Shown in pieces: positions 1 through 13,085 of a stretch of 64,000 nt of DNA. A program made the translations under genes and the position numbers. Source of the stretch: Siniperca chuatsi (taxonomy: Eukaryota > Chordata > Actinopteri > Centrarchiformes > Sinipercidae); NCBI RefSeq assembly GCF_020085105.1, contig NC_058046.1, positions 9,012,175-9,076,174 on the forward strand, given 5' to 3'. Position 1 is the stretch's first letter. The number at the start of each line of letters is the position of its first letter. The notes under the pieces were generated by a model, which saw only the letters and a list, made by a program, of their open reading frames with translations, did no database searches and was not told the DNA's origin.

Positions 1-1090
1 TGTTGCTTTTACTGGGAGAAAAGAAGTCAAACCAGACACACTGTAGACCCTAAGAAGCTGGTCTTGACATTTACTCTTTTCCAGGTTAGACGTGACATCT
101 ACAGCATCTAAAATACATGTCATACCAAAACGTGAGCGTTTTCTGGCACTTCTAACCATGACACCATTATCTTCAAAGCCTCTCTGCTCAGAGACAATGT
201 GAGAAAGACGGGCCATTCGGTTTCACGTTGAATCTAGTAGGCAAGAGGCAGCAACAGCCCAGGTGCTTCCTTCCTCTCCACATCCTGTTTGGCATCAGCA
301 AGCAGCTATAGTACCACTGAACTACTAACTGACAACCAGTACAGGAAATGGGACTTCCCCAGTTAGCATGGCGCCTGAAATAGCCAACTCTAAAGTATCT
401 AGCCTAATGATGTGCACCGATCGAGACCACAAAGTTAGCAAGATTGATATTCTAAATGTCAATTTTCAACTTTTGATGACTTCTTTCCTGAGCAGAAATC
501 TTTTTGATTGGACACTTTGATTTATTTTTTATATATATTTATACATTTATATTTCCCCTCTGAAAAGCCTAATTAATCAATCACTGTCATCAGCTGAGAC
601 AAGCCTGAGAGATCCTGATGCCATCCTGTCTTTTCAATCAATTTAATTAGCAGATGAAAGGCTAAACAGCAGCCTCACTCATTAAATATATGACATGTGC
701 CTCTTCTCTGTTCCCCTTAAGTTTAATGGTTTCATTTGATAAAATGTAAATATATTCATTTCTTTGGCCCTGAGGACATTCAACTACTAGATCACCCTGT
801 GGCACCTTTGGTTTAGGCCACAATAGAACTTACAGCCACTTTCTAGTAGAAAGTAGTCATTAGAAAACCTCTGTATGGCTTGGGTTGGGTAAGTGTTAAG
901 AGTGGTACTGTTTTGTGTACACAGTGCAGTCGAATGTACCATATAAGAACAGAATGTGGTCGTTGTATAACGAATAGGACGTTGCACGAAGTTACTCTTA
1001 TATTAAGTTACCCACCCACCCCCACACTCACACACACACACACACACACCAGGACCTCATTATTTTCAGATCAAGTCTCCGTGTTTGTAC
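1..1090. other. cds2 intron 5 sequence, no exon found
   Basis: AT-rich non-coding DNA. The next expected cds2 exon was searched for on the minus strand and not seen. A CA run lies at 1027-1049 near the exon 5 donor. Confidence 0.6.
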
Positions 1091-1230
1091 CTGTGAGGTA
1101 GAGGGCAAAGGAGATAAAACGGTGGTATTTGCTGAGGATGCGAAGCGGCTCCTCCCTTTGCACCAGTGTGAAGAAGTAATCTGTCACGGTCTCACCATAG
1201 AAGAAGTAGTTCACACACAGCAGGAAGTAC
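1091..1230 (-). CDS. cds2: cds2 exon 5
   Basis: Acceptor CCACAG|GTACTT, donor CTCACAG|GTACAA. Encodes [20 protein letters not shown] and [17 protein letters not shown], a near-invariant stretch of the family. Ends in phase 1; the next exon (family continuation G-FCMFV) is not found in 1-1090. Confidence 0.95.
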
Positions 1231-4200
1231 CTGTGGGGCATAGGGGTGGAGCAAATGTACACATCTCATAGCTTTATGGTAGCAGCTAATCAGACTCTGC
1301 ATTCAGTATGCCTGCAGAAAAACCAGTGAAGCTGAGACATTTAATCTACCATGTGAATAAACTTTGCTCACTGACTCACTTCCCTTGAAGTGAAAAATGT
1401 TAAAAGGCCAAATGCTTTGCCAGTCCAAATAACTAACTGTACATGGGATACAGCTTTGATTTTTCATCTGATCTTTCAGGCTAATGGCATAGTGAATGTC
1501 AGCACTCTGCTATCTATCACACTATACTGTACACCACTACTGCTAAAATCAAACAGCAGTGATGATTCACAATATTTTTTGCCATTTCTGCTGATTGGCT
1601 CAATAATCTACAATCTACTCAAGATTTAAACATGTCTGAAAACAAACCTCAGCAAGTCTGAAACAAATAAAACATAAGACAACATAATAAGAAAGAAGCA
1701 AGCGAGGATATTTGCTGCATTCATGACACCTCTTTAAAATGTGTAATGTTTTGTTTGTGGGCACCCTCACCAGCTCAACGTCCTGAACCAGGGCAGGTGG
1801 TAGGAGTGGTACACACTGTAGCCGATGGTGATGATTTCCTGGAAGCACTTGATCTGAACACAGAGGACCTGCACAGAGAAACACAAGCTACTTGAGCATC
1901 AGAACTGTGTGTGTGTGTGTGTGTGTGTGTACAGTGTGTGCATGTGTCCTGGTGTCCTAGTGACACAAAATGGCTGACAGGCCTATTTTTAGGGTCAAGA
2001 TCAATTCCCAGATGACAGGAGCAGCAATCCTGCATGTCATTAGAGAGCCTGGATCCCATTAAACCATGAGATTCTGTTTTTCATTTCTATGCTACAGTTC
2101 AACTGAACGTGCTACGGAGAGAAATTATGAGCCTCAATATACAGTACAACTCATGGAGAAAATGAACTGTGCCTGTACCTTAAATATAAATATGTAAATA
2201 TGTGAGACCGTGGCCCAAATGTTATATTTTATATTGTAAACCAAGACTTCTGTGTAATTGTTAAACGTCTTTGTCACTCAGTCTTGTCAGTCTTTGTAAA
2301 TTTCCTGTTGGTGTTTTACTCCACAGAAGCTTCAGAAAACAGCATGATTTCACATTTTCTGTAACGCAACAAACTCAAGAGGTGTCCCAAGCTTTTGCAC
2401 AGCAGCATCAGCGTTGTTTGTACTCACAATCATCATAAGCACCATGGGGCCCAGGTAGATGATGAAGAAGAAGAAGGAGATCATGGCTAGTGTGAGGATG
2501 CCGCGTACCCACCAGTTCTTCCATCTGAAGGAAACACACATACACACACACACACTTGAGTTCTAGGTACTTTCAAAACTGAACAAAACACAGAGGTTAA
2601 TAAACATAAGCCATAAGGTAATCATTTGGCTTAATGAAAATTTAAAAGCAGCATATTACATAGTGTTAAAGCAGTAGTATAACTATGTCTCAGACAGGCA
2701 CATGCCAAGTTTGATATTAATAATATTTCTGCCAGGAATACAGGTTCAACCATTCAGTGATTCATATCTGCTGTTCAAAGAAAACCTTTATATGAATCAT
2801 GACTCCTCCATATGTGTAGCAGTGCTGTAAAGTCCAGGATAAGCAAGGGTCTCATGTTTAGGTTGGTAGCTCTATAGAACAATGTCTTGACTCACGGAAC
2901 AACTCAGAATACAGAGCAGTTCCTTACATAAATGGGTGTCAAAATTGCAGAAATATTTTTACATTTTATCCTGGCCATCATCTATTCCAAGAACGTTTAC
3001 TGAGCGTGCTTTACAATCATATTGACAAACACTGTAAAGAAAGCTTTAATTACTGCAGACGAAACTCAGCAATATGGTTCTCTCTCTTCTCTCTGATGGT
3101 ACCTTGAGGAGAGTCCAGACAGGGCCTTGTTTAGAACCACAGGGGTGTCATCAGGAGAGACTGGCACCTCTGGGACCCCTGAGTCCACCTTGGACTCACT
3201 GTCTGACACCGCATCTTTTTCCACCTTCAGTTCACTGTCGGAACCCTGACAAACAAACAGACAGACACAGGAGAAGACACTGACATTTAGCAAAGACATG
3301 GTGCTTTAGCAATAGGACAACAAGTGCAACCACAGAATCACAAGAGACATAAGTGGTTCCTCAGTCTTTGCATTTAAAGCATATTTAGATTAGTTTGTTC
3401 CATCTTAGATTTGGGTTGAATGTAGCAGTTTAAGAATAGCTCTTATTTAGATATTCATATGATAAATTCTGTAAGATCTTTTTTTCTTTTTGCAACTATA
3501 TAAAAATATGACATATGACTGTATTTACATATTTCCAACACCACAGCTAAAGCAGTGTAAATGCAGCTCATTTATGTCAGTGTAAACAGTAAAACTGGAA
3601 GCAATATTAGTAACATGATGACGGCCTCAAACTAAATCACATGATATGGTATGTAGGTTAGATGGCTCTTGGTATTTTTTGCCCTTTACAGCACAAACAC
3701 ACCTTTCACCACCATGCTGAAACAGCAAATGTCACTAGCAGATCTTATCCGCTGCAGCTAGCTAGCTAATGAATGCTAACTTTGTGAGTTGGTTGAAAAC
3801 TCTGTCTCTAGCTGACTTGTTAATGTTTCCAGCAGACTCCTTTTAAAACAAGAACCCTGCAAAAGGCTCATAAATATGCACTTGACGGCTACATACATGA
3901 TACTGTGCTAAACGACTGAGGCTAAAGCTGCTCGTCCCAGGCAAAAAATGCATCATCCTCATCCAATACATGTAGATGTCATAAATAAAGAGCACCGTTG
4001 TTGTTTTATTGCAAGGTAGAGCTACGTAGCTCTAGTATTATAGAAAAGCATTACAAATAAAAATGTAACTAAAAAAAGGTTCTAACATAACCTATCCGCT
4101 ATTTCAGATACCAAGTTTGGCTGGGGTTGCTGGAGTTTAAACATCCTTAAATCGAAGCAGGACAGAGCCGCTAACGTTAGCATAAACTCTGAGATACTAG

Positions 4201-7200
4201 CATCTTGGCTCCCTCACAGTGGATGTACTGTCAGTCCTGAACAGGTATTTTTCTAACGTAACCTGTAATACCACATAATAAGGTGGGATTTGTTGTGTCT
4301 CTGTTAATAATATTATAAGTACGGTCTAGACCTGCTCTATAGGAAAAGTGCAATGAGATAACTTCTGTTATGAATTGGCGGTCTATAAATAAAATTGAAT
4401 TGAATTAATGTAGTTAGCTTAGAAATAACGCTAGATTACTGCTGTAGGTAGTAAGATAGTTAGCCAGGCACACTAACGTTTGTAGCTTACATTAGAGCAA
4501 ACAAACACACTGTTTTGTCCATTCCTTACACTTTTGCGTCTTTGGTTTGGGAAAAGTGTTTTTTGTTTGTTCATTTGTTTTTTAAAAGGGGGGGGGGGGG
4601 GCACCAACCTCCAAAATCTTAAAATGCATTGTTTCTCTCTTACTACAGCCCCATGCACACTGCTTCAACACGTGGGAAAATCCAAAGCTTGACAGACCTG
4701 CCATGGCTGGTCAGTTTGCTGACTGGATGACTGGATAATCACAGTTCGGGAGAGGGGTTTAGCAAATGGTCAATTAAGCACAGTCGGTGCATCTCACAGT
4801 CCTGGCGAAAAGGTCTGATTAGCCAAAATAATTGAAAATTCCTGTGTGGGTGGACCATAGATGTGCAATGTCTTTAAAGCCCTGCTGGTCAAAATTGTAT
4901 TAGTCTAGCCCCTTTATAAAACACCCCATGTATACCACTTAATTCACAATGCAAATATATTCTGTGTTCTGTGAATTGATATGTACTCAAACAAATTTTG
5001 ATATAATCATTGAACAAACAACAGCAGGTTCTTCATATCAGGGTGGACATACAGTATTAAGCAAACAGCAGCAGCACTGCCAGTGCAGGGGTATGTGTGG
5101 GCGGCTAAACGCTGCGCCAATTCATTTCCATCCATATTGTTGATTTCTCAGAACCATCTGTTCACTGATTGAGGCCTGTTCAAAACCCACTGATCTCTGC
5201 CTCTCCATCTCCAATGATCAAAGGATGGATGTCATCAGACGCTGGCAGTTGCACACTCGTCTGATGAAAACTGAGGTTTCTTCAGGTCAGTTTGTCCTTT
5301 CACTTTTCACCCCCCACTGATCTCTCTGCTGCTGCTGACCAAATTGGGCTTGGAGTTCTCACCTCACATTCACACAGCAGATGGTTGGCTTGCTGATTTG
5401 TGGCGCCCATTCAGGCTCACGCTAGGGCATTAACAATTGCACACTATTACATTACTGCAGCTGGATATTTTCTATATTACTAATATACCTTTGTTGCTTT
5501 TTGCCTCAACAGCATGCCAGTTATTTTGTCTTATCACTTTACGATGCTATCATGTTATTTGTGCCCCTTTCCACACATTTACCTTTACAATGGTGACAGC
5601 AAACATACCGGAAAGGCTAGGCGGGAACATTTCTGCCATTATCAACTTTTTTAGGACTTTATTTCCCTTTCTTAAATAGGTTAAAGGTGCATCATATAAG
5701 ACTGTGACAATGTAGAATCAACCACCACTTCTAGTTTTAAAAAGATCCTTTTCATATTGTGACATAGCGCTAGATATCAAATTATTCCATTTTAACAAGA
5801 AACTACTTGTTATAACAACATATCACATTCAACATATTAATAATGAAAAACATGCAATTACATGGAAAATATGTTGTTATAATGCGAAATGGGCCGCATT
5901 AAAACTAGAAAGGTTTCCCATTATAACGGGGGGGGGTTTGTGGCAATAATACCCTGCCGTACTGATTCTGTCGGCTCTTTAGAGAGATTTAATATTGAGG
6001 TTGAGGATCACATCTTGACAGCTTCAACAGTCACAGTCAGTGTGTGTCCACCTTTGTTAAAGTGTCCCTAAGCAAAACACTGACTCCCTAACTGGTCACC
6101 CCATCTCTCTGGATCAACTCAGCTAAAAGAAACCAAATCTGTACATTTTTCAAGATTTGAAAATGTTTTTTTTTCAAGATTTGAATTTTCTTTTCCCCCC
6201 AAGATTTGAAAAAAAACATATGAAAAGCTCTATGCACTGTCAATAGTTGTCAAAGCTAACCAACTCAATGCAGAAGCACAAGAAAACACTCACATACAGA
6301 CCCACTCTCCGCCTGCTGGTTTCTATGGAGACAATATCCATCATTCAGGATGCTTGAGTTAAAAATAGGCGCTCGTTTCATATAAACACTCCTCCCCTTT
6401 CATGCTTTCTGGTACACCAGCGTCAACACTGAGTGTTTCTGTTTTGTTAATCTCCAATTCATTGGAAACAGCTAAATCTGCAAGCTGTGAAAGGATGAGC
6501 ACATTTATTTTCTAAGGCCATCTTTTCCTGGGATTTTAGAGCTTTTAGACCAAGACATCTAAACCTAGAGGAGTGTGTGTCCTTCAGAAATAACGCAAAA
6601 AAAAGGAAATAAGGAGGTTTGTGATTCAGGTTTTCTATTGTGTTGTGCTGTGAGTTCATCAGCCACAAACATTTCAGAGCAAGTGTTTTAAAATGTTTTC
6701 AATAGCTGAAGACCACACGTGTGTTCAGAAAGTCATACAGAATGAGACATCCGACATCGCCTGGAAGAACACAATGTCTTTAATTAGAAACGTGCACAAA
6801 CAGATGATGCTCCACGCAGACATCCAAGAAACGGTGTTGCAGCTGAATTCTGAGGCATCTTTATTTGTTTATGTAGTTTGACTGAAGTGTGACTTCACAC
6901 TAGTTATGCAAACAGCCACAAAAATGATCTTGCTCTAACTAATGTCATCCTCATTTCATAAACCAATGTCATTTTCTTTAGTGTTGTTCTCATAAAGCTG
7001 ATCCAGATAAAAAGGTCAGAGCAGGGTCGGAACAGATTTAATAATCACCTTTTTTTTTTTTTTTTAACAAACTTTTCCCCACCTTTTACTTGGTATGACC
7101 ACTACGTTGCTGGAAGGGGATCCACCAGAACAGCTTTATGTCCTGCAGTAATTTAAAAAGTAAACTTTATCGTGTGGATGATCGTTGCCCTTCTCACCTA

Positions 7201-8824
7201 AAAGCACATGACAATTTACTATTTGCCTGAATTTCCACATCCACACAGGACACTTGTTGTGGCACCCAGCTTTCCCTACACTAAATAAAGGGTTCTGCTT
7301 TGGCATTTGTACTAGGTGGAGGGGTGGGTCAGTGTCAGGCTAAAATTGTATTCTTTTTAACCAGGATGTTGTCTTTACACAGACTTTAGCCAGCCACATT
7401 CTGCTTTACACTGGTATTAATTCTACATGTAAAAACTGCTTTAGATGATCAAACAGATGTATTCAGTCTGGAGCTTTACTTCACAAACTACAGACAATTA
7501 AAGAGTCAAATTAACAACAAAAATACTGGATGGGTATTCTGTATTGGTAGGTACTACAAATTTAATGAACCAGATCATGCTGAAGACAGCTAAAGACAAA
7601 AAAACAAAAAGATGTTGTCAGTGTGTTGTCAGTTTTGTTTAAATGATGACAGAGACATGAGATAGATCAAATCAGTATGACACTCAACAAATTATAAATG
7701 ACACAAAAGTCATAGCACTGAGTGGGCTTCACTAGTAAATTACCATACATGCCCTGTGTGGTTTGTTGCACGGATGTAGCTAATGCCTCGACTACTTTCC
7801 CATCTGCTTTAAGCTATTTCTGTAATCATGTCCTCTCGTGCTAGATAGATACCCATCACACCAACGCCACGCCCCTTTCTTGGCTCCGACTATTCACTGG
7901 GAAGCAACTTTAGCATCCATATTGACAACACAGACAATGCATTTATTTCCCTTTAGTTTTAATCCAACACGAAAGTAATTATAATATCATGCGAGACAGC
8001 AATATGACTGAAGCAGTTGTTATTAATGTTGCCGTCAGAGCAACCAGGCTAACGCTGTTACACTGGCAGCGACGACGTCAGCGAGCAGTGACCGTTAAGC
8101 AGTCGTTCAGTAAACAAGCTAAAGTGAACAGTTGACTTTAGCTAACGCTGCTGGAAAAACAAATAGTTAACAGCAATATAATCGTCTTCACCAGTTATTA
8201 GAGGAGGCGACATGGAGCGTTTCGCTTGAGGCTTTTTCAATGTAGACCTGATGTAAGACCAGTTTATGTGGCTAGCTGCAAAACGTCTTAACCAAACATC
8301 GATCAAATATTTTACAATTTACTTTTTCTTTGTTTAGCATAAAATAAAAACACCGGTTCAAATACAACTTAGTTTTTTTTTTTTTTTTTTACTATACAAG
8401 GGGAGCCATACGTCGGCATTTACATGTTAAAGAGATGATTTCGATAAAAAAAAAAAATTAACTTGTGCTTTGGTTTGCCTGTTTTCACGACGAAAGCACA
8501 CCCAGGAAGACCGTAAATAGCATCAGCCAATCAAGTCTAAAATGTGAGCAGTTTGGCGGAGGATTTGTATGGCGCATTTCAGTGGCTTTTACGTTTCAGC
8601 TGTTATTCTGCTAGGTAAGCAACTGTGCCCAAATGATAAACAACCTTAAAATGCCGGACTTTAGCCACAGGATAATGCATTGGGACTCTCAAATAGCTAG
8701 CTAGCGTTAGCATAGCTTCCAAATGGTAGGACTGAGTCCGGGCTGACGTTACCTTGTCCTCTGACGATTGCTGTTGTAACGTTGGGTCGGTGTCTCTGGC
8801 TCCACGGTGCCTTAGCTCTGTCAT
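1091..8824 (-). CDS. cds2: cds2: CDP-diacylglycerol synthase 2 (phosphatidate cytidylyltransferase), 5' half, five exons
   Basis: Integral membrane enzyme of the ER that makes CDP-diacylglycerol from phosphatidic acid and CTP, the precursor of phosphatidylinositol. Coding exons (minus strand): 8753-8824, 3103-3245, 2428-2524, 1771-1868, 1091-1230; phases join without a break (550 nt, about 183 aa). Seen: N-terminus MTELRHRG, an acidic Ser-rich head ([10 protein letters not shown], then SPDDTP), the family motif [12 protein letters not shown], a first membrane helix ([18 protein letters not shown]), then [40 protein letters not shown] and [20 protein letters not shown]. Human CDS2 shares this order, and the MTELR start and VLMMIV resemble CDS2 more than CDS1. 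The catalytic C-terminal half (KTWEGFIGG and the Mg-binding signature) is not in the window and must lie left of position 1. The start is the first ATG of the family N-terminus. cds1 is a less likely alternative. Confidence 0.93.
1771..1868 (-). CDS. cds2: cds2 exon 4
   Basis: Acceptor TCTGTGCAG|GTCCTC, donor AGCTG|GTGAGG. Encodes [18 protein letters not shown] and HLPWFRTLS; the following Trp codon is split TG|G. The intron just upstream holds a (TG)n run (on the plus strand) at 1905-1930. Confidence 0.95.
2428..2524 (-). CDS. cds2: cds2 exon 3 (WKNWWVRG and first membrane helix)
   Basis: Acceptor CTTCAG|ATGGAAG preceded by a TG-rich tract. Donor ATGATT|GTGAGT. Encodes [14 protein letters not shown], then a Phe-rich hydrophobic helix ending LGPMVLMMI. 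97 nt, phase 2 to 0. Confidence 0.95.
3103..3245 (-). CDS. cds2: cds2 exon 2
   Basis: Acceptor TTTGTCAG|GGTTCC, donor CTCAAG|GTACCA. Encodes the acidic Ser/Asp-rich cytosolic head [17 protein letters not shown] and then [10 protein letters not shown], with the next Arg split AG|A. 143 nt, phase 0 to 2. Confidence 0.92.
4281..4407 (+). repeat. 3' tail of a fish retroposon (SINE/LINE tail type)
   Basis: The stretch running from TTTGTTGTGTCTCTGTTAAT through CTAGACCTGCTCTATAGG to AATTGGCGGTCTATAAATAA and ending in repeated TTGAA units is a very common teleost tail sequence, recognised from memory. Family name uncertain. Confidence 0.6.
4588..4601 (+). repeat. poly(G) run, 14 bases
   Basis: Uninterrupted G14 on the plus strand (C14 in the cds2 transcript), within cds2 intron 1. 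Confidence 0.95.
5810..5882. repeat. perfect 14-bp inverted repeat hairpin
   Basis: TTATAACAACATAT at 5810-5823 and its exact reverse complement ATATGTTGTTATAA at 5869-5882, with a 45-base loop. Probably the core of a small inverted-repeat element in cds2 intron 1. Confidence 0.75.
8753..8824 (-). CDS. cds2: cds2 coding exon 1
   Basis: 24 codons from ATG (8824-8822), [11 protein letters not shown] to SSEDK, ending at donor AAG|GTAACG in phase 0. The upstream sequence stays open for 18 codons, but the family N-terminus fixes the start. A 5.5 kb intron follows, the usual long first intron for this gene. Confidence 0.88.
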
Positions 8825-9030
8825 CTTAGCAGATCGGAGCCTAACGACAACAGCGAAGGTCCTGTGGCTCCGAGACACGAACTCGTTATTTGGACTGATA
8901 GATTTCCTGCTAGGCTTCTAGCTAGATTTTGCACCGCAACAGTTTTCACTCGAAGAACCCAATTGGTGTCAAGACAGCAGGAATAATATGTAAAGACAAC
9001 TTCCGATTTTCAAAATAAAGTCCATGTTGA
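8825..9030 (-). promoter_or_regulatory. cds2 5' UTR / proximal promoter region
   Basis: Sequence immediately upstream of the cds2 start codon, relatively CpG-containing between 8740 and 8890. No clear TATA box was seen. Assignment rests on position only. Confidence 0.4.
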
Positions 9031-9039
9031 TTGCATTTA

Positions 9040-9383
9040 AAGGGACAGCTCACCCCAAAATCAAAAATACATATTTTTCCTCTTACCTGTAGCACTGTTT
9101 ATCCATCTAGATTGTTTTGGTGTGAGTTGCATAGTTTTGGAGATATCAGCCGTAGAGATGTCTGCATTTTTTTAATATAATGGGACTATATGGCACTCAG
9201 CTTGTGGTGCTCAAAGCGGCAAAAAAATACATTTGAAAAACTCAACAGCAATGTCTCTTTCCAGAAATCATGACCCGGTTACTCAAGATAATCCACTAAT
9301 GTGTTGTGAGCAGTTTAAAGAAAATAGTTCCTGCATGAAACTGCTCACGACAAGGTCTGTGGATTATCTTGAGTAACTGGGTC
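9040..9383. mobile_element. common percomorph interspersed element with terminal hairpin
   Basis: Begins AGGGACAGCTCACCCCAAAA and includes AGATTGTTTTGGTGTGAG, GATATCAGCCGTAGAGATGT and GGCACTCAGCTTGTGGTGCT, a repeat I recognise as widespread in spiny-rayed fish. Its right part is a long imperfect palindrome: GACCCGGTTACTCAAGATAA (from 9272) against the inverted copy ending at 9383 (TTATCTTGAGTAACTGGGTC). Non-autonomous; exact class uncertain. Confidence 0.7.
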
Positions 9384-10460
9384 TACTGCCATTACGCAAG
9401 GTAAATAAAAAGTGATTTATCTTTCTACTTAAGCAGATGACTCTAACTCAGTATGTAAAGTCAACTTTGAACGAGATAGAAAAACACTTTAATACAGCAC
9501 CATACACAATTATAGGTATCTTCACCCAAGCTTAATTTTATAAAGAGAAAGAGAAAAACAACAATGGGGCAGTGAATTAGCAACATAAACTGCTGAGAGA
9601 ACCTGGAGATTTGTAATTTATCTATGAACAATGTGACCAGAAAAATAAAGGAGAAGCGTTTCTACAAGATAACATAATTCTTGGGATGTTTTTGACTAAT
9701 TATTGACAGTTACAGATTTCAAACTGATACTGAAATGACTTGAATTGAGAAATTTTAATGTTCAGAATAAAATAACAATCTGCTCTCCTGCATGTTCTTT
9801 TTACAGCTTTGCTCTTCCAGCTGGACCAGTTTTGAACTTGATTGGGCAAGCAGCAGAAACACATCTACCTGAACAGGGCTGGCATGGAAGTGTTTAGCTC
9901 TTAACTGGATCAGGTCATAAGTGTTATTTTCATCTTTGTCTCTCAAGTTCTGTTTTTCTGTTGGTTTTTTTTATGTTGTTGTTGTTTTAAGTGTTTGGTG
10001 GTGCGATGTATTTTTGAATACATTGAAACACAAATAACATTTATCATATACTCATAGCTGTGTAAGTGACAAATGTGTTCTTTTAGTTTGAAGGTATAGT
10101 CGCCGAATGTTTAGTTGTATTCTGAATTTGAGAGTCCTCTGAAGTCATGGGAGGTGTGGGACAAATACTTTGTAATGTGTTTGTAGTGCAACGATTGTAG
10201 ATGATCAAAAACTATATAGCATTAGCTATAACTCCATGTAGCCTATTTCTTCATTACAATATACAACAGTGGCTCCCTGGTGATGTTCAGGCCCCCAATG
10301 AGCCTTTGAGCTAGTTTATAAATTCTGGGGTTATCAGTTTAATGTAGGCCAATGTCTGCCAGTTAAGATTCTCTGAAGACTAGACGGTAGTGGTGCTGGA
10401 TAACTGCTCCTGCTTGTAATTTGCATGTTTAACACCAAGTGGCAGCAAAAGCTCACTATA

Positions 10461-10462
<2 letters not shown>

Positions 10463-10503
<41 letters not shown>
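10463..10503 (+). repeat. (GT)n microsatellite
   Basis: About 20 uninterrupted GT units in intergenic DNA. Confidence 0.95.
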
Positions 10504-10504
<1 letters not shown>

Positions 10505-12980
10505 AGCTCTGTGGCCTGACAACAGCCAGCAGTTATAAATACTTAATGCTCTACTACTGTTGCAGCAGAAGTGAAAGGGGTGGTGAGCATTGCAGCCCAA
10601 ATACAACAGTTCAATAGGATCTGACATCATACTGTAGGGTGTTCACCTTCTCCAGTGATGAATGGTATTAACAGGGCTGGATGAATGGAACAAGCACCAA
10701 TGAAAGAGAATACGGTTATTTAGGATCATCAGGGTGATGCAATTTACATATTTCTACAAAATCTGAGATTAATCTTAAGGTTACATTAACTAATTGAAAC
10801 ATAGTTTTATTAGAATGCACCACTTTCCCTCTTCTGTACTGATTTAGCTGTCTTTCTGTAATTTCAATCTAATTTTTTTCAATATACATTGCTAATTTTA
10901 CCTGCAGTGAACACAGCTGGCGCACACTGAATCGTGACTCACCAGATCTTTACAGCATCATGGAGAAGAGATTAAATTAACCCATGCAGGTGATGTTCTA
11001 AACATTCAAAATGACAGATTACTGACTAACTAAACAGAGTAAATATAGCTGTCAGTATAGTCTGCTCACTTTACCTATGCGTTGCCTTGAGGTCTGCTTA
11101 CTTTGAACTTTTATTTTAGTTTAATCCTTTTTAAACCGTATTAAATGTCAGATACAAAGAAAAGCAATTATTTTCTTCCAATTGACACCCTGTAATTTCA
11201 CTATTTTTCATTAAAGTTTCTAGCTTTAGTGGCAAGTTGACAATCACATTCAGCCATCCCTACAGAACATATGACATTACGAAAATGATTTGTCAGTACC
11301 AGTGATGTCTCACTTGACACACTCCTTTAAACTCTATTTTCCCTACTTTTTAAAACATCTAAAGCTTCTAAAAAGAACAGAACCATGACTCAGCAAATCT
11401 TTTAAAACAAGAATGTAAGAACACAAGGGAAATGGGTCAGAAAAATTTGCATGACAACAAGAATACCCCACCACACGCTCACATACCCACCCATCCAAAG
11501 ATTATGACTGCAGTGGTTTTGACTCTATTCTGTGGGGGACACTTCATCCTTGCTGCAGTGTGATGGCTTGGACGTTGCTCAGCCGTGATGCACAGCAGAC
11601 TGCACATGTACGGTGTCATGCTGTAACTGTCCTGTCCTGTGGTGCACAGTTAGTCTGCTGTTTCTGCTCACCTGGGCTCAGTTTGTGTCAGGGAGTCGAA
11701 ATTTTTGGCTGGGACTCCTCAGCAGCTCCTCCAGAACTGCAGGGCTCTGGGACATCTGCAATGCAGAAGTCTATATATAGCCATGGAGTTACAGGGAGAG
11801 AGAGAGAGGGAGACATAGACAGACAAACAGAGAGAAAGATGAAGGGAGACAGGGAGGGGAAGGACAAGACAGACAGAAACAATGAATGAAAAGAGTGACT
11901 GAAAATGAGCTGGAGACTAATATAGAGTTGACAGAATGCAGCTTTGTAAACTGTTCTCGTATGCCAAATGCTAACTTTTACAGCTTCTAAAAACTTAATT
12001 CCGAGTTTGTGCAAACTGAAAGCTATGAAACACTCATTTTACTTAAAACTCCACAGCCACCAAGCCAAACAAGTGTCCACTCAGGATGTCAGCACTTGCA
12101 CTTGCAATGACAAGGTCATAGTGAAGTGTGTTTGCCAGTATCTCTGTGTTTAGGTCACTTAAAAGAGGAAATGTAATTACATGCTTGTGGACTCCCAGCA
12201 ACAGGAACAGCGAAGGGTGGCTGTTAAATGCTGAGGTTGAGTATTTATTGCTTTATCTCGAAGGGTCTCGGGAGGGAAGTGGAGGAGGAGGAGAGCAGTT
12301 CAATTATGTATGCACCTCCACAACAACAGAATCTGCTGACAGGAGAGCTCAGCACGCACATAGCAGCGGCATGGCCAATTCAAGGACGACTCCCTCTGTC
12401 TGGCCAGCGGCGGGCCACAGGCCTGCAGAGCTGTGGGACTGATCAGCCTCTTGAATTTTCAATAAATATGCCCTCTGACACGCTCCCTGTCTGACTCTGC
12501 AACACAGAGGTCCATGCAGAGTCATAACTCTCCTTGTGTCATGGCCGAAAGATGCACTGAGCAGATCCCCCCCAGTCTGCGAGCAGGGAAACAGTCTCAG
12601 GCTGTGATGAAGTGCTTGCTGGTGACAGCTGTGCTGGTGGGCCAGCGTTGGCAACTGCCATCCATCTTAGCCGGCCCCGTCTTTCACCGTTGGGTGCAGG
12701 CAGGCAGAAGCGGAGATGAGCCGATAGTAACACCCACTGGACATTATGCAGCTCCGCCCATGAACAAAAAAGGTATCGACTGCAGTGCTAAGGAGACAGG
12801 CAGGGAGGCTTGTGACTAAAGTAGACAGTTTATATTCCTTCTGTGTGGGTGAAAGTAAATAAGTAGACACCTCCTCCAATAACAAATGCTGTCCAGGTGC
12901 CTTTGAGCAAGGCACGTAACCTTCAACTGTTCCAGATCTACGTTAGTGGTTATTGACACATTAGTAGGCTTTTTCCCCAG

Positions 12981-13085
12981 AAGCCATTTTGACATGTCAC
13001 TGTAAGAAAAGCACAGGTGCAAATAATAAAATGATGGCTGAATTCCATTTAGCTGCTTCAGTATCAGGGTCCTGGCATTGTGCAT
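12981..13085. mobile_element. MITE family A, copy 1 (partial)
   Basis: Starts with GCCATTTTGACATGTCAC, then AAGCACAGGTG, GATGGCTGAATTCCATTTAG and GGCATTGTGCATGC. It matches, in order, the copies at 26285, 28544 and 58183. The second terminal repeat is not evident here. Confidence 0.65.

Larger units (their letters stand above)
3246..8752. other. cds2 intron 1
   Basis: About 5.5 kb between coding exons 1 and 2. Contains a fish interspersed-repeat tail (about 4281-4407), a 14-base G run (4588-4601), a hairpin (5810-5882) and T/A homopolymers near 7051-7066, 8371-8390 and 8446-8457. No coding exon was recognised. Confidence 0.7.

Noticed and set aside
12128-12819. Cluster of overlapping ORFs in a GC-richer patch
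   Set aside because: Open in several frames on both strands with no family match, no splice-consistent neighbours and no clear codon bias. At most a conserved non-coding element.
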